The notes beneath the pieces were generated by a model. It was not told the DNA's origin, searched no databases, and saw only the letters and a program-made list of their open reading frames with translations. A stretch of DNA of 64,000 bases from Terrimonas sp937888905 (GTDB lineage: Bacteria; Bacteroidota; Bacteroidia; Chitinophagales; Chitinophagaceae): NCBI GenBank assembly GCA_937888905.1, contig CALATA010000001.1, forward strand, positions 434,001-498,000, given 5' to 3'. Positions within the stretch are counted from its first letter, which is position 1, and every line of letters begins with the position of its first letter. The position numbers and the translations under genes are program-made. This document shows positions 41,158 through 51,522 of this stretch, piece by piece.

Positions 41158-43065
41158 ATGTGCGGAATAGCCGGATACATTGATTATACGGGGAAAGCGG
41201 GAGACACCGAACTGAAGAAGATGACGGATGCACTGTCGTACCGCGGGCCTGATGCCTCGGGGCAGGAAGTGTTTTCCCTGAACAACGCCACGTTGGGGCT
41301 GGGACACAGAAGACTTTCCATCATTGATCTTTCGCCACTCGGCAAGCAACCGATGTTTACGCCGGACCGCAGCCTCTCTATTATATTTAACGGGGAAATT
41401 TATAACTACCGCGAGATTCGCGAAGAACTGAGCGCGAAAGGACACGCTTTTATTTCCGGTTCTGATACGGAAGTAATCCTGCATGCCTACCAGCAATGGG
41501 GCGATGAATGCGTGAAGAAATTCACCGGTATGTTTGCCTTCGCCATTTTCGATGAAGAAAAACAGGAACTGTTTCTAAGCCGCGACCGCGCAGGTGTAAA
41601 ACCTTTATACTATTATCAGCACAACGGATGTTTTTTGTTTGCATCCGAACTGAAAGCTTTTTTCACCTATCCCGGTTTTGAAAAAGCGATCGATCCGCAA
41701 GCCTTCAGGTTATATGTTCAATATACATTTGTTCCCGCGCCTTATACCATATTCAAACATACCTGGAAGCTGGAACCCGGCTGCAGTATGCGCGTGGACC
41801 TGAAGAGCGGCAATATCGCACAACAACGTTACTGGGATGTGCTGGACTATTATGGTCAGCCCAAACAAAAGATCGGCGATGCGGAGGCAAAAGAAGCATT
41901 GCGGCAGCGGCTCATAAAAGCCTGTGAGTACCGCATGGTCAGTGATGTACCTGTTGGAATGTTCCTGAGTGGTGGATACGACAGCTCGCTGGTAACGGCA
42001 TTATTGCAAAGCGGCCGCTCCGAAAAAATTAAAACCTTTACGATTGGTTTTACCGATGCCAAATACAACGAAGCGCAGCACGCTGCCAAAGTTGCGGCGC
42101 ACCTTGGCACGGATCACCATGAATTATATTGTTCTTTCGATGATGCAAAAGCCATCATTCCCGAACTGCCGGAATGTTATGATGAACCTTTTGCCGACAG
42201 CTCGGCCATACCAACCATGCTGGTCAGCCGTTTTGCACGCAAACAGGTAACGGTGGCCTTATCTGCCGATGGAGGCGATGAGTTATTTGCGGGTTATGAG
42301 CGGCACGCGGCCCTGCTGGGCATTGCCGCGAAAAAAGACAAGATACCTGCAGCGTTAAGACCGCTCGCAGCCACCGTGCTGCGCAATACGCCGAAAACGG
42401 TGCTGAATAAAATTTTTTCAGGAAATACATCGGCTGATAACCTTGCCAAATACCTTGATTTTCTGCAAGGCAAAACCGACCTGGCCGACATGATCGATTT
42501 TGCCAACCAGACAGCCGCTCCGGATACACTGGCCGGTTTGTTCACACAAGCGGCATCGCCGGGGGTACTATTCCGCAAAAATGAAATAAGAAAATTGCCC
42601 GGCCGTCTCGATCAGCTGCTGGCCTTCGATTACCTGTCGTATCTGCCCGGCGACATCCTGACGAAAGTCGACCGTGCTACGATGCACATATCGCTGGAAG
42701 GGCGCGAGCCTTTACTTGATCATTCACTGATCGAATGGATTGCCACTTTGCCGGATGAAATGAAATACCGGAATGGTGTATCAAAATACCTGCTTCGCCA
42801 GATCGTACATGACTACCTGCCCCGTGAAATAATGGAACGCCCCAAAATGGGTTTTTCCATACCGTTGGTTAATTGGTTCCGTTCAGACCTGCGGCCGCTT
42901 TTTGATGAGCACTTATCGGAGAAAAGCCTGGCCGCACATGGCCTGCTGGATCATAAGCAGGTAGCGAAGCTGCTGCATGAATATTACAGCGGCGATAACT
43001 ACAGGTTCACTTTATTATGGACACTGCTGATGTTCCAGTTATGGTATAAAAAATGGATGCAATAA
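41158..43065 (+). CDS. asnB: Asparagine synthase (glutamine-hydrolysing) family protein
   Basis: A 635-residue AsnB-type enzyme with N-terminal glutaminase (nucleophile C2 in MCGIAGYID, YRGPDASG) and synthetase domain with the ATP-binding SGGYDSSLV and LSADGGDELFAGY. Inside polysaccharide loci such enzymes probably amidate uronic acids or similar sugar carboxylates rather than make free asparagine; that role is inferred from context. The next gene starts inside its last codons. Confidence 0.92.
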   Translation: MCGIAGYIDYTGKAGDTELKKMTDALSYRGPDASGQEVFSLNNATLGLGHRRLSIIDLSPLGKQPMFTPDRSLSIIFNGEIYNYREIREELSAKGHAFISGSDTEVILHAYQQWGDECVKKFTGMFAFAIFDEEKQELFLSRDRAGVKPLYYYQHNGCFLFASELKAFFTYPGFEKAIDPQAFRLYVQYTFVPAPYTIFKHTWKLEPGCSMRVDLKSGNIAQQRYWDVLDYYGQPKQKIGDAEAKEALRQRLIKACEYRMVSDVPVGMFLSGGYDSSLVTALLQSGRSEKIKTFTIGFTDAKYNEAQHAAKVAAHLGTDHHELYCSFDDAKAIIPELPECYDEPFADSSAIPTMLVSRFARKQVTVALSADGGDELFAGYERHAALLGIAAKKDKIPAALRPLAATVLRNTPKTVLNKIFSGNTSADNLAKYLDFLQGKTDLADMIDFANQTAAPDTLAGLFTQAASPGVLFRKNEIRKLPGRLDQLLAFDYLSYLPGDILTKVDRATMHISLEGREPLLDHSLIEWIATLPDEMKYRNGVSKYLLRQIVHDYLPREIMERPKMGFSIPLVNWFRSDLRPLFDEHLSEKSLAAHGLLDHKQVAKLLHEYYSGDNYRFTLLWTLLMFQLWYKKWMQ

Positions 43066-44135
43066 AACCCGCGAAAGGATATACGTTACAATACCTGCAG
43101 GTGTTAAGGGGCATTGCCAGCTTATTGGTGGTGCTTATGCATGCAGGATTTACTTTCAAGTTCGTCAGCGGAAATACTTTCCTGGGAGATGTTTTTGCCT
43201 TTGGCGGAGCAGGAGTAGATATCTTTTTCGTGTTGAGCGGATTCATCATCACCTATTCCTGTTTTCACCTAACATCCGATGCACGCAATCTTCCCGGTTA
43301 TTTACGGAGACGGTTCGTCAGGATCTATCCACCCTATTGGGTTTTGTTTTTTATATTCCTGGCGTTGCATTGGGTATTTTGGAGTCATTACGGCAATCAT
43401 GATATTTTCCGCCTCGATAAAATGCTGGGTTCATTGTTATTGCTGCCCGGTCACGAAATGGTGAATGGTGTAAGCTGGACCCTGACCTATGAATTATTCT
43501 TTTATGTCTTATTTGCCGGGTTTTTCCTGGTAAAAAGAAAGATCGTATTTGCGGTGGTGCTGGTTCTTTACGGAGTGTTGCTTGTACTGATCGGTGAAGC
43601 CGACAGAGATCCCTGGATGACCATCCTGCTCTTTCCGATGAACATCGAATTCCTGCTGGGCATTGCGGTCGCTTTTCTGTGGAAGAAACTCAATGTTCGC
43701 CTGGCCAAAATTCTGCTGGTCGCCGGTATCGCCGGGTTTATAGCGGGAGGGTGGCTGGCCGTAAGAGATATCATGATCTTTCACGGTTCGCTCAACCGGG
43801 TGGTTATATTTGGCCTGCCTTCTTCTTTAATAATTATTTCACTTATCCGTTTGGAAAGGGAAGGTGGCCTGGCCCGTCCTTCACGATTACTGCTTGCCCT
43901 GGGCGACGCCTCCTATTCTCTTTATCTTATTCACCTCCCGCTTCTGGCCGCCGGCATGCGGATCCTGGTGTCTGCCGGCATTACCGATGCAACGCTGCTC
44001 CACGTTTTAACCATCCTTTTGATAATCGCCATCTGCGTGGCAGGCTTATTGTTTTACCGGTGGATTGAGCGACCACTCATCGCCTGGCTTAACAAAAAGC
44101 GACAGCCCGGACTGACGGTTGCAAAGGAACCATGA
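43053..44135 (+). CDS. Acyltransferase family 3 (OafA-like) membrane protein
   Basis: A 360-residue protein with about ten membrane helices. The N-terminus LQVLRGIASLLVVLMHAGFT and the FFVLSGFIITYS segment carry the conserved histidine and arginine of acyltransferase-3 proteins. It is expected to O-acetylate the polysaccharide. It overlaps asnB by 13 bases and the next gene by 4, a sign of tight co-translation. Confidence 0.9.
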   Translation: MDAIKPAKGYTLQYLQVLRGIASLLVVLMHAGFTFKFVSGNTFLGDVFAFGGAGVDIFFVLSGFIITYSCFHLTSDARNLPGYLRRRFVRIYPPYWVLFFIFLALHWVFWSHYGNHDIFRLDKMLGSLLLLPGHEMVNGVSWTLTYELFFYVLFAGFFLVKRKIVFAVVLVLYGVLLVLIGEADRDPWMTILLFPMNIEFLLGIAVAFLWKKLNVRLAKILLVAGIAGFIAGGWLAVRDIMIFHGSLNRVVIFGLPSSLIIISLIRLEREGGLARPSRLLLALGDASYSLYLIHLPLLAAGMRILVSAGITDATLLHVLTILLIIAICVAGLLFYRWIERPLIAWLNKKRQPGLTVAKEP

Positions 44136-46591
44136 TGAAAAAAAACAAGCTTCTTATTGTTGTACTGAGTTTACTGCTGCTGTCCACCGGAGTGGTTCGC
44201 GCGCAGGAAACCGTGCGTGTTTATTTTGAAATCTCGGCTTCCCCGGAAGAAAAGGCATCGGCAAGGGAGGTCATACGTATTCTCAACGATTTCTATGGTC
44301 GCGTGATTGCCGACAGCATCAACCGGTTCAATGGCAAAGGCATTTATTTTACCACCCGCGACCGCGACAAGTTCAGACAGTTTCCTTCCAAACTTTCTTC
44401 CTACGGTGATGAAGGTATTTATATAAAGTCGACCAATGCCTATGCTTATGTATGTGCCAATACGGCGGAAGGACTTCGACAGGGCATGTATCGCTATCTG
44501 CAGCAATTAGGCTTCCGTTATTATTTTCCTAATCCGGCCTGGCATATTAAACCCACCAGTAAAAAAATATACCAGTCGTTTGAACTACTGACGCGACCGG
44601 ATTTTGCCTACAGAAAAATTACACCGGGATGGGGCTATGGCTCTGACCGCCTGGCCGAACAATATTATTTCTGGGAACGTGCCAACGGAATGGGCGGCAG
44701 TCTTCAGACCTATAATGTACATGCTTATTATGGATTGGTAGCAGACAATCGCGCAGCATTTGAAGCCAACCGCGATTATCTCAGCAAGCCGCTTGTCAAT
44801 GGCAATGTACAATGGGGCACAACATTGAACTATGGCCTTCCCGCAGTAAGCGAGCTGGCCTGGCGCTGGCTCGCCACGCAATTTGATGCGGCCGACCGTC
44901 GCGGCAAACCGGTGCCCATGCTTTCACTCGAACCATTCGACGGACCTTCTTATAGTGATCTGGCTGCTGCTCGCCGCGTAGGCAGTAATGCCAGCGACCA
45001 GGTGTTTTATTTTACCAACGAAGTGGCAAAGAAACTCCGCCGTACACATCCGGGTAAAAAGATAGGGATACTCGCTTACAACGATCATATCGACATACCG
45101 CGTTATAATCTTGAAGACAATATTTTTGTTACGCTGACGAATGGCTTCAATACATCGAAATATTCTACGGATGAATTGATCAGCCGATGGAAAACAAAAA
45201 CGAAGTCGCTGGGCATTTACATGTACTACAGTGTGTTTGAAAGCAATCGCGATCTGCCGGGTGCCGGCATGGCGGCGAGTTATCCCACTGTTGTGTCGTG
45301 GATGAAAAAGCTCAACAAAGCCGGTGTGTCCTCTTACCAGGCAGAAACAACTTATGCCTGGATACCCAAGGGCATCGGACATTTTCTTACGGCAGCGCTT
45401 GCCTGGGATACCGGAACAGATACCGCTGCAGTATTGACTAAATTTTATCGTGATTGTTTTCCGCAAACCCGGTCGCGTATACGCCCGCTTTTCGAATCGT
45501 GGAATGGTAATCCGCTGATCACCGAAAATGAATTATACAACTGGTTCTCCACCTTGCAAACAGCCATGAACGAGTGCAACGATGCAGCGGAATTACAACG
45601 CCTGCAGCAAATCGGCCTGTACCTGCATTATGTGCGCTTGCAGAAAGAATATAGTGAGGTACCCGCTGCTCAAAGAAATCAGAAGACAACAGAATTGCTC
45701 GCCTATCTCGCAGAGATCATGGAAGAAGGTGTGGTAGCTTCTTATGCGGCGCTCAATATTATGCCGGGTGAAGCCGGTATGCCGGTCACTACCTGGGGTA
45801 ATGAAATGCGCTCGGCTTATCGTACCAAGGCGGCGGTTAGTTTTCCCCGTAGCAAAAAAGATTGGCAGCAATACACACGCAGTTACCTTTCTACGCTAAA
45901 ACGTACCGGAGATGTCCGGTTATATAATGCTGCCCCGTTTTTGTCAGCGCAGGAAGTAAAAGCGATGGGGTTACCAGGTGTTGTGCATCCGTTTGGTCCC
46001 TCAATGACTTTCCAGGGCAATATCACCATGCTGATCGATACAAGGCGTTCGGACTCCGCATGGATGAAACTGAAAGGTGGAAGGCTGAACCCATCCGGAC
46101 GGGCAACCGTAAAAGTTTATCCGTGGAATAATAACCTCAAGCCCGGCGACGCGCCGCTTTCCGAAGCATATTATACCGCCAACGATGGCGAGGTAACGGT
46201 GGACTTCCGTAAACTGCAACGCAACAAATACATTGTGGTCATCGAGGACAATGATGCAGCCGGTGTAACGGCTTACTTTCCTCATAAACTCACCTATTCG
46301 ATCGTGGCTTCTGCTGCGTCGCCGCTTCAGGGTGGCTTTTATAATTACTTCTATTTCTATGTACCGAAAGGCACGCGCAAATTTTATATCTACAAAACAG
46401 ACTGGATGCGTATTTACGATGCCGGAAACAAAATGAAAGAATCTCCGACAGCTGAAAATCTTCTTGAATTCAACGTAACCGATGCCGATGCGGGCTGGTG
46501 GTCTGTACACTACCAAATGGGGCGCCTGCACCTGCTTGGCGTTCCGCCGCTGATCAGCCGCGAACCACGGTATTTCTTTATGCCCGACTGA
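44132..46591 (+). CDS. DUF4838-type secreted protein, possible glycoside hydrolase
   Basis: An 819-residue exported protein. The signal peptide is MMKKNKLLIVVLSLLLLSTG ending near VRAQ. An N-terminal segment (NTAEGLRQGMYRYLQQLGFR) resembles the GH67 N-terminal fold. The middle matches the DUF4838 pattern (FTNEVAKKLRR, IGILAYNDHIDIPRYN), and the C-terminus is beta-rich. DUF4838 proteins are predicted sugar-active, with no proven reaction. Its place inside the operon, coupled to the O-acyltransferase, suggests trimming or modification of the polymer in the periplasm. Confidence 0.75.
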   Translation: MMKKNKLLIVVLSLLLLSTGVVRAQETVRVYFEISASPEEKASAREVIRILNDFYGRVIADSINRFNGKGIYFTTRDRDKFRQFPSKLSSYGDEGIYIKSTNAYAYVCANTAEGLRQGMYRYLQQLGFRYYFPNPAWHIKPTSKKIYQSFELLTRPDFAYRKITPGWGYGSDRLAEQYYFWERANGMGGSLQTYNVHAYYGLVADNRAAFEANRDYLSKPLVNGNVQWGTTLNYGLPAVSELAWRWLATQFDAADRRGKPVPMLSLEPFDGPSYSDLAAARRVGSNASDQVFYFTNEVAKKLRRTHPGKKIGILAYNDHIDIPRYNLEDNIFVTLTNGFNTSKYSTDELISRWKTKTKSLGIYMYYSVFESNRDLPGAGMAASYPTVVSWMKKLNKAGVSSYQAETTYAWIPKGIGHFLTAALAWDTGTDTAAVLTKFYRDCFPQTRSRIRPLFESWNGNPLITENELYNWFSTLQTAMNECNDAAELQRLQQIGLYLHYVRLQKEYSEVPAAQRNQKTTELLAYLAEIMEEGVVASYAALNIMPGEAGMPVTTWGNEMRSAYRTKAAVSFPRSKKDWQQYTRSYLSTLKRTGDVRLYNAAPFLSAQEVKAMGLPGVVHPFGPSMTFQGNITMLIDTRRSDSAWMKLKGGRLNPSGRATVKVYPWNNNLKPGDAPLSEAYYTANDGEVTVDFRKLQRNKYIVVIEDNDAAGVTAYFPHKLTYSIVASAASPLQGGFYNYFYFYVPKGTRKFYIYKTDWMRIYDAGNKMKESPTAENLLEFNVTDADAGWWSVHYQMGRLHLLGVPPLISREPRYFFMPD

Positions 46592-46596
46592 TCTTT

Positions 46597-47697
46597 ATGA
46601 GCCAGCAAAAAATCCTGCACATTCTTTATAGTGGCCTCGGCGGCCACGGAAATGTTTTCTTTTCGATCGTTAAAGGCGACAAGCAACAGGTCTTTCATAC
46701 CGAAGCATTATTCTGCGGTATAGAAGAAGTGCAACCCGATTATGTGCGCAAGTGCGAAAGCCTGCACATTCCCTATGCGTTCTTTAAAAAAAGTCCCGGA
46801 TTGGACATGCCTACCCTGCGGCGTATATACGGACTGCTGAAGAAGAATAAACCCGATACCGTTTTCCTGCACGGACCCACACTCATCCTGCCCGTGATCG
46901 CGTATAAATTATTCTCAAGGGGTAAACGGATCGTTGTCCGCGATACGCAGGCCCATCATCTTAAAACAAAAAAAGAATGGGTGTTCCTGGCGCTCGCCGG
47001 CTTGTTTGCCAACCGGTTGGTATTTCTTACACAAGAGGCGAAAGAAGGGGCGGTAAAAAAACTGAAACTGCCTTTTCTCTTCCGGCGTACTAATATTATT
47101 CCCAATGGGCTGGATACGGATATTTATAAACCCGTGCCAGCACGCAATATCGATCAGACAGTGGTCATTGGCATGCAAAGCCGTTTGCAGCGCATCAAAG
47201 ATCATCCCGTGCTGCTCAAGGCATTTGCCCGACTCAAAGCCGAAATGCCCGGCCGTCATCTGAAACTGAGAATTGCCGGTGATGGTGAAACCATGACGGA
47301 ATTGAAAGAGCTGGCAAACTCATTGAACATTGCTGCCGATGTGGACTTCTGTGGCATGTTGCCGGAAAAAGACCTGGTCGATTTTATGCAGTCGCTCGAC
47401 ATATACGTGCATGCCACGCACGGCGAAACGATGAGTAACTCCATCATGCAGGCAATGGCCTGCGGCCTGCCTTCGGTAGTGAGCGATGTATGGGGTGTGA
47501 ACAATATGGTGACGCATGGCGAAAATGCATTACTGTACACACCGGGCGATGCAAATGCTCTTTGCAATTATATCAAAGACATACTGGAACACGAAGAGCT
47601 ACGCAAAAAGTTGTCGCTTAATGCGCGGCTTCACGCGGAAAAAGAATTTTCACTGGAACGATTGTTCCTGAATTACCAGCCCTTGCTGCAAGGGTGA
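46597..47697 (+). CDS. Family 4 glycosyltransferase
   Basis: A GT4 enzyme of 366 residues beginning MSQQKILHILYSGLGGHGNV. The C-terminal half carries VVIGMQSRLQRIKDHPVLLK and the donor-site region ATHGETMSNSIMQAMACGLP. The ATG lies 5 bases after the DUF4838 stop; a longer frame upstream is overlap. Its stop overlaps the start of the next transferase (TGATG). Confidence 0.9.
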   Translation: MSQQKILHILYSGLGGHGNVFFSIVKGDKQQVFHTEALFCGIEEVQPDYVRKCESLHIPYAFFKKSPGLDMPTLRRIYGLLKKNKPDTVFLHGPTLILPVIAYKLFSRGKRIVVRDTQAHHLKTKKEWVFLALAGLFANRLVFLTQEAKEGAVKKLKLPFLFRRTNIIPNGLDTDIYKPVPARNIDQTVVIGMQSRLQRIKDHPVLLKAFARLKAEMPGRHLKLRIAGDGETMTELKELANSLNIAADVDFCGMLPEKDLVDFMQSLDIYVHATHGETMSNSIMQAMACGLPSVVSDVWGVNNMVTHGENALLYTPGDANALCNYIKDILEHEELRKKLSLNARLHAEKEFSLERLFLNYQPLLQG

Positions 47698-48848
47698 TGA
47701 ACGAATCCATGAAAGTATTACACGTTATCAATATCGGCGGTTATGGTGGTGCAGAGAAATTACTGCTGCAATTACTTCCCGCACTTAATCAGCATTCGCA
47801 GACCGAATGCTGGATCGCTTATCAGCAGGCAAACAGCGAAGCAGCCCTGCGCATTGCCGGCGAACTGAAATCAATGGGCGTGGCGATCACCACACATGCA
47901 TATAATAAAGTGTATGAAAAAGGAATTTTCACGGCATTGCAGCAAAAAATCGCCGGCGGCAGGTACGACCTCATACACAGCCATCTCAAACAAGCCGATT
48001 TCTGGCTGGCAGTAATGAAATTCCGCCGCCGTATCGATGTGCCGGTGGTGAGCACCATGCACAGCTATACAGACCGGTATGAAAACAAATACGGCTTCAA
48101 CGTTACACCCAAAATATACCTGACTCCTTACTACCAGGTAACGAAATGGATTTACCGGCAACTCGACGGATTCATTCTTATTTCAGATATCGTCAGCCGT
48201 TTTTTTCAACAGGTCAGTTTATTGAAAGGAAAAAAGAAAGCAATCATTCATCATGGCTATGAACAAAAAGAAATACTGCCGGTTCCGCTGCCTCCGTCGC
48301 AGGTGAGGATTGCACTTCCCGGCCGGTTGATCAGGCGGAAGGGACACGATTATGCCATCGAAGCATTTGGAAAAATACGGAAGCAATATCCGGAGGCAAC
48401 ATTGCATTTTTACGGCATGGGCGTACGGGAAGAAGAGCTGAAGCAAAAAGTGAAAGAAGCCGGTTTGCAGGAGCATATTATATTTGAGGGATACCAGCAT
48501 AACCTGCTGGCAGAACTGCAAAAGGCTTCGGTGATCTGGATGCCTTCGTTGTGGGAAGCTTTTGGACTGGTATTCCTGGACGGATTTGCGGCGGGCGTAC
48601 CGGTTGTGGCTTTTGACCTGGCCGCAGGAAATGAAATTGTGCAACATGAAGTGAATGGTTTGCTCGCAACACCTTATTCGGCAGAAGATCTGGCACAACA
48701 AACCCTGCGTTTACTGGCAGACCCGTCGTTGCGTGAACGTATTGTCATGGGTGGAAGAAAAGCACTCCATGAACAGTTCAATATGGAAGGGATGACCCGG
48801 AAATATCTCGATTTTTATCAGCAGGTAATAAAAGCCGGCCATGAATGA
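47697..48848 (+). CDS. Family 4 glycosyltransferase
   Basis: A GT4 enzyme of about 383 residues. MKVLHVINIGGYGGAEKLLL sits at the N-terminus, so a second ATG four codons in is also possible. The donor domain has RIALPGRLIRRKGHDYAIEA and SLWEAFGLVFLDGFAAGVPV with the paired glutamates of the family. It is coupled at both ends to its neighbours. Confidence 0.9.
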   Translation: MNESMKVLHVINIGGYGGAEKLLLQLLPALNQHSQTECWIAYQQANSEAALRIAGELKSMGVAITTHAYNKVYEKGIFTALQQKIAGGRYDLIHSHLKQADFWLAVMKFRRRIDVPVVSTMHSYTDRYENKYGFNVTPKIYLTPYYQVTKWIYRQLDGFILISDIVSRFFQQVSLLKGKKKAIIHHGYEQKEILPVPLPPSQVRIALPGRLIRRKGHDYAIEAFGKIRKQYPEATLHFYGMGVREEELKQKVKEAGLQEHIIFEGYQHNLLAELQKASVIWMPSLWEAFGLVFLDGFAAGVPVVAFDLAAGNEIVQHEVNGLLATPYSAEDLAQQTLRLLADPSLRERIVMGGRKALHEQFNMEGMTRKYLDFYQQVIKAGHE

Positions 48849-50229
48849 AATAACTGAAACAAGATTATTCAGGGATTCGGATTTTTATCTGGTTCCGCTT
48901 TGCCTGTTGATGATGTTTATTTTTATGTACATCAAGCGCAGGAAGTACAATGGCCTCCAGATGCAGCGTTATTTTATACCCGCGCTCGTATGGCGGCTTG
49001 TATTCGTATTCTTCTATGCAGTGATCGTTCAGTACTATTATGGTGCAGGCGATACGCTCATGTATTATCGCGGTGTTACTGACATGTATCATGCTGTGTC
49101 GGACGACTGGAGCCACCTGGCAGATATTTTTCTGGTGGAGAAAATGGAACCGTCCAATCCTATCTACACCTACTTCATGTACGATGGGCATTCGGTCACG
49201 CATTATTATATGGAAAATGCGGGCACGTTTGCCGTATGTAAGTTTGCACTTCCGTTCTCCCTGCTGTTTGGCAACAGTTATGTATGTATCAGTTTCTGCC
49301 TCTCCTTGTTTTCTTTTGCAGGCTGCTGGCGCATTTATAAAATGTTCTGCGAAATGTTTCCGCGGTTGCAGTGGAAGTTTGCGCTTTCCATTCTTTTTCT
49401 TCCGTCGATATTGTTCTGGGGCGGCTCTTTGCTGAAAGACTCGATCTGTATGGGATCGTTGGGTTTTGCACTTTACGCCGCTTACCAGATATTCTTTACC
49501 AAACGTAAAGTATTCGTTTCCCTCATCATATTACTGGCCTGCTGTACGCTGTTGCTTTATATCAAACCCTATATCCTGCTTTGCCTGTTACCGGCGTTTA
49601 TCCTTTGGATGTTCCTGGGATTCCGCAAGCGCATTGCCGACAGTGGCGTACGCCGCCTGGCCACCTTATTCCTTTTCGCAGGCGCACTGGTAGGCGGCGT
49701 ATTATTGTTGGGTAAACTGACACAGACAGAACTGGCTTCGCAGTATTCAACAGAACGGATTGTGGAAACTGCGCAGGGTTTGCAGGATGAGTACAGCAAA
49801 CTCGAAGAATCCACGGGATCCGGTTATTCGGTAGGGCCGATCGGCGACTCTTTTGCCAGTTTGATTCTTTTATTTCCACTGGGCGTAATCACTACGTTCT
49901 TCCGGCCATTTCTTTTTGAAGTACGTAATCCGCTCATGCTGATCAGTGCGCTGGAGGCGTTCGCTTTTCTCTGCCTGATCTATATGGCATTCCGGAAAAT
50001 CGGGTTCAGGCGTTTTTTCAAAACGGTTTTTTCTTCCCCCGTACTGGTCTTCTGTTTTGTATTTGCATTTGTGTTTGCCGGCATCGTAGGTGTTACCACT
50101 GCCAATTTCGGTTCCCTGGCGCGCTATAAAATTCCCTGTCTCCCGTTTTTCCTGATGATGGTTTTTATTGTAATGGATCAATCCGGAAAGTTCTCGCCCT
50201 CTGTTGTTTTCGGAAGGCGTTTGTTTTAA
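48841..50229 (+). CDS. Polytopic membrane protein, candidate Wzy-like polymerase
   Basis: A 462-residue membrane protein with about ten helices and one larger extracytoplasmic loop (about residues 290-330, LASQYSTERIVETAQGLQDE). No clear family motif is seen. In a Wzx/Wzy-type operon with flippase and Wzc but no other polymerase candidate, it is the best candidate for the repeat-unit polymerase. A membrane glycosyltransferase is the main alternative. Confidence 0.65.
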   Translation: MNEITETRLFRDSDFYLVPLCLLMMFIFMYIKRRKYNGLQMQRYFIPALVWRLVFVFFYAVIVQYYYGAGDTLMYYRGVTDMYHAVSDDWSHLADIFLVEKMEPSNPIYTYFMYDGHSVTHYYMENAGTFAVCKFALPFSLLFGNSYVCISFCLSLFSFAGCWRIYKMFCEMFPRLQWKFALSILFLPSILFWGGSLLKDSICMGSLGFALYAAYQIFFTKRKVFVSLIILLACCTLLLYIKPYILLCLLPAFILWMFLGFRKRIADSGVRRLATLFLFAGALVGGVLLLGKLTQTELASQYSTERIVETAQGLQDEYSKLEESTGSGYSVGPIGDSFASLILLFPLGVITTFFRPFLFEVRNPLMLISALEAFAFLCLIYMAFRKIGFRRFFKTVFSSPVLVFCFVFAFVFAGIVGVTTANFGSLARYKIPCLPFFLMMVFIVMDQSGKFSPSVVFGRRLF

Positions 50230-50232
50230 TTT

Positions 50233-51429
50233 ATGAATAACACATCCCAACGGCTCCCCGATAGCCTGCAGTCCGTGAAGATCATCCGTATATCGACCGC
50301 CGGTCTTTTTCAGCATATCATTTTAAAGGGGCAATTAAAATATCTTTCCGCTTATTATGATATCGTGGCGCTGTCGGCGCCGGATAAAGAACTGGACATT
50401 GTAGGGCAGCGGGAAGGGGTAAGGACGATCGGTGTGCCGATGGAAAGAGAGATTGCGCCATTCAAAGACATAGCGGCCTTGTTCCGTTTGTGGCGTGTAT
50501 TCCGACGCGAAAAGCCGCTGATCATTCATGCCAGTACACCCAAAGGAAGTCTGCTTGCCATGATCGCAGGATATTTTGCCGGCGTGCCGGTGCGGTTACT
50601 GACGCCGACAGGATACCGGTTCGTTGGACTGAACGGAATGAAAAGAAAGATCGTGATCGCCCTCGAAAAGCTGACCTGCCGCTTTGCCACCGATATATGT
50701 CCGGAAAGCAACGGCGTGATCAAAACGATCAAAGAATACAACATTACGGCAAGGCCCGTTCAATTAATCGGTAAAGGATCGGTGAACGGGGTGGACACGT
50801 TTTTTTACAATAGAGAAACACTCGACCAAGGCAAACTTGCCGATATCCGCGGGTCGTTGGGGTACGATCCCGCTAACCGCTACCTGTTGTTTGTAGGCCG
50901 TGTGGTGAAAGACAAAGGTATCAGCGAACTGCTGCGGGCTTTCAGCCAACTGGGCGAAAACATCCGGCTCATTGTGCTCGGGCCGGTTGAAATGTCGGAT
51001 CCCGTGCAGCCCGATGTGCTGGAAATACTAAAAACCGATCCGCGCATCATCCATATCGACTGGACGGATGAAGTGCGTTATTATATGGCTATTGCGGATA
51101 TGCTGATCCATCCCTCTTACCGGGAAGGGTTGCCGAATGTGCTCCTGCAGGCCGGTTCGATGGAGTGCCCGGTAGTATGTTCCGATATCAATGGCAACTC
51201 CGATATCGTTACGGACCATGAAACAGGCATACTGTTCCGCCCGCGGGACGAAAAAGAGCTGCTGGCAAAAGTGCAATGGGCACTGGAGCATCCCGGAGAA
51301 ATGAAGGAATACGCGCAAAACCTGCGTAACAAGGTGACTGCCGACTACGATCAGCGGGTGGTGCAGGAGGCGCTGAAAAGCAAATATGCCGAACTTGCCG
51401 GCCGGATATCAAAAGGTAGCAAAGGATAA
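50233..51429 (+). CDS. Family 4 glycosyltransferase
   Basis: A 398-residue GT4 enzyme. The N-terminal half has KIIRISTAGLFQHIILKGQL and HASTPKGSLLAMIAGYFAGV, a pattern seen in transferases that act early, close to the lipid-linked primer sugar. The donor domain has LLFVGRVVKDKGISELLRAF and PSYREGLPNVLLQAGSMECP. It lies just before the PglD/PglC-like module, which fits an early step. Confidence 0.9.
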   Translation: MNNTSQRLPDSLQSVKIIRISTAGLFQHIILKGQLKYLSAYYDIVALSAPDKELDIVGQREGVRTIGVPMEREIAPFKDIAALFRLWRVFRREKPLIIHASTPKGSLLAMIAGYFAGVPVRLLTPTGYRFVGLNGMKRKIVIALEKLTCRFATDICPESNGVIKTIKEYNITARPVQLIGKGSVNGVDTFFYNRETLDQGKLADIRGSLGYDPANRYLLFVGRVVKDKGISELLRAFSQLGENIRLIVLGPVEMSDPVQPDVLEILKTDPRIIHIDWTDEVRYYMAIADMLIHPSYREGLPNVLLQAGSMECPVVCSDINGNSDIVTDHETGILFRPRDEKELLAKVQWALEHPGEMKEYAQNLRNKVTADYDQRVVQEALKSKYAELAGRISKGSKG

Positions 51430-51444
51430 AATCGTTAATGGTAT

Positions 51445-51452
51445 TATCTTTG
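51445..51452 (+). promoter_or_regulatory. Internal -7 element
   Basis: TATCTTTG matches TAnnTTTG exactly in the 93-base gap after the last glycosyltransferase. No good -33 partner is seen. It may give the sugar-priming module its own transcription. Confidence 0.35.
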
Positions 51453-51522
51453 CGCGGCGGTATGCCGCAGACATGCACAAGCTTTCTTACCTGATCTGCC
51501 GGACTTACGCGGATAAAATCAT

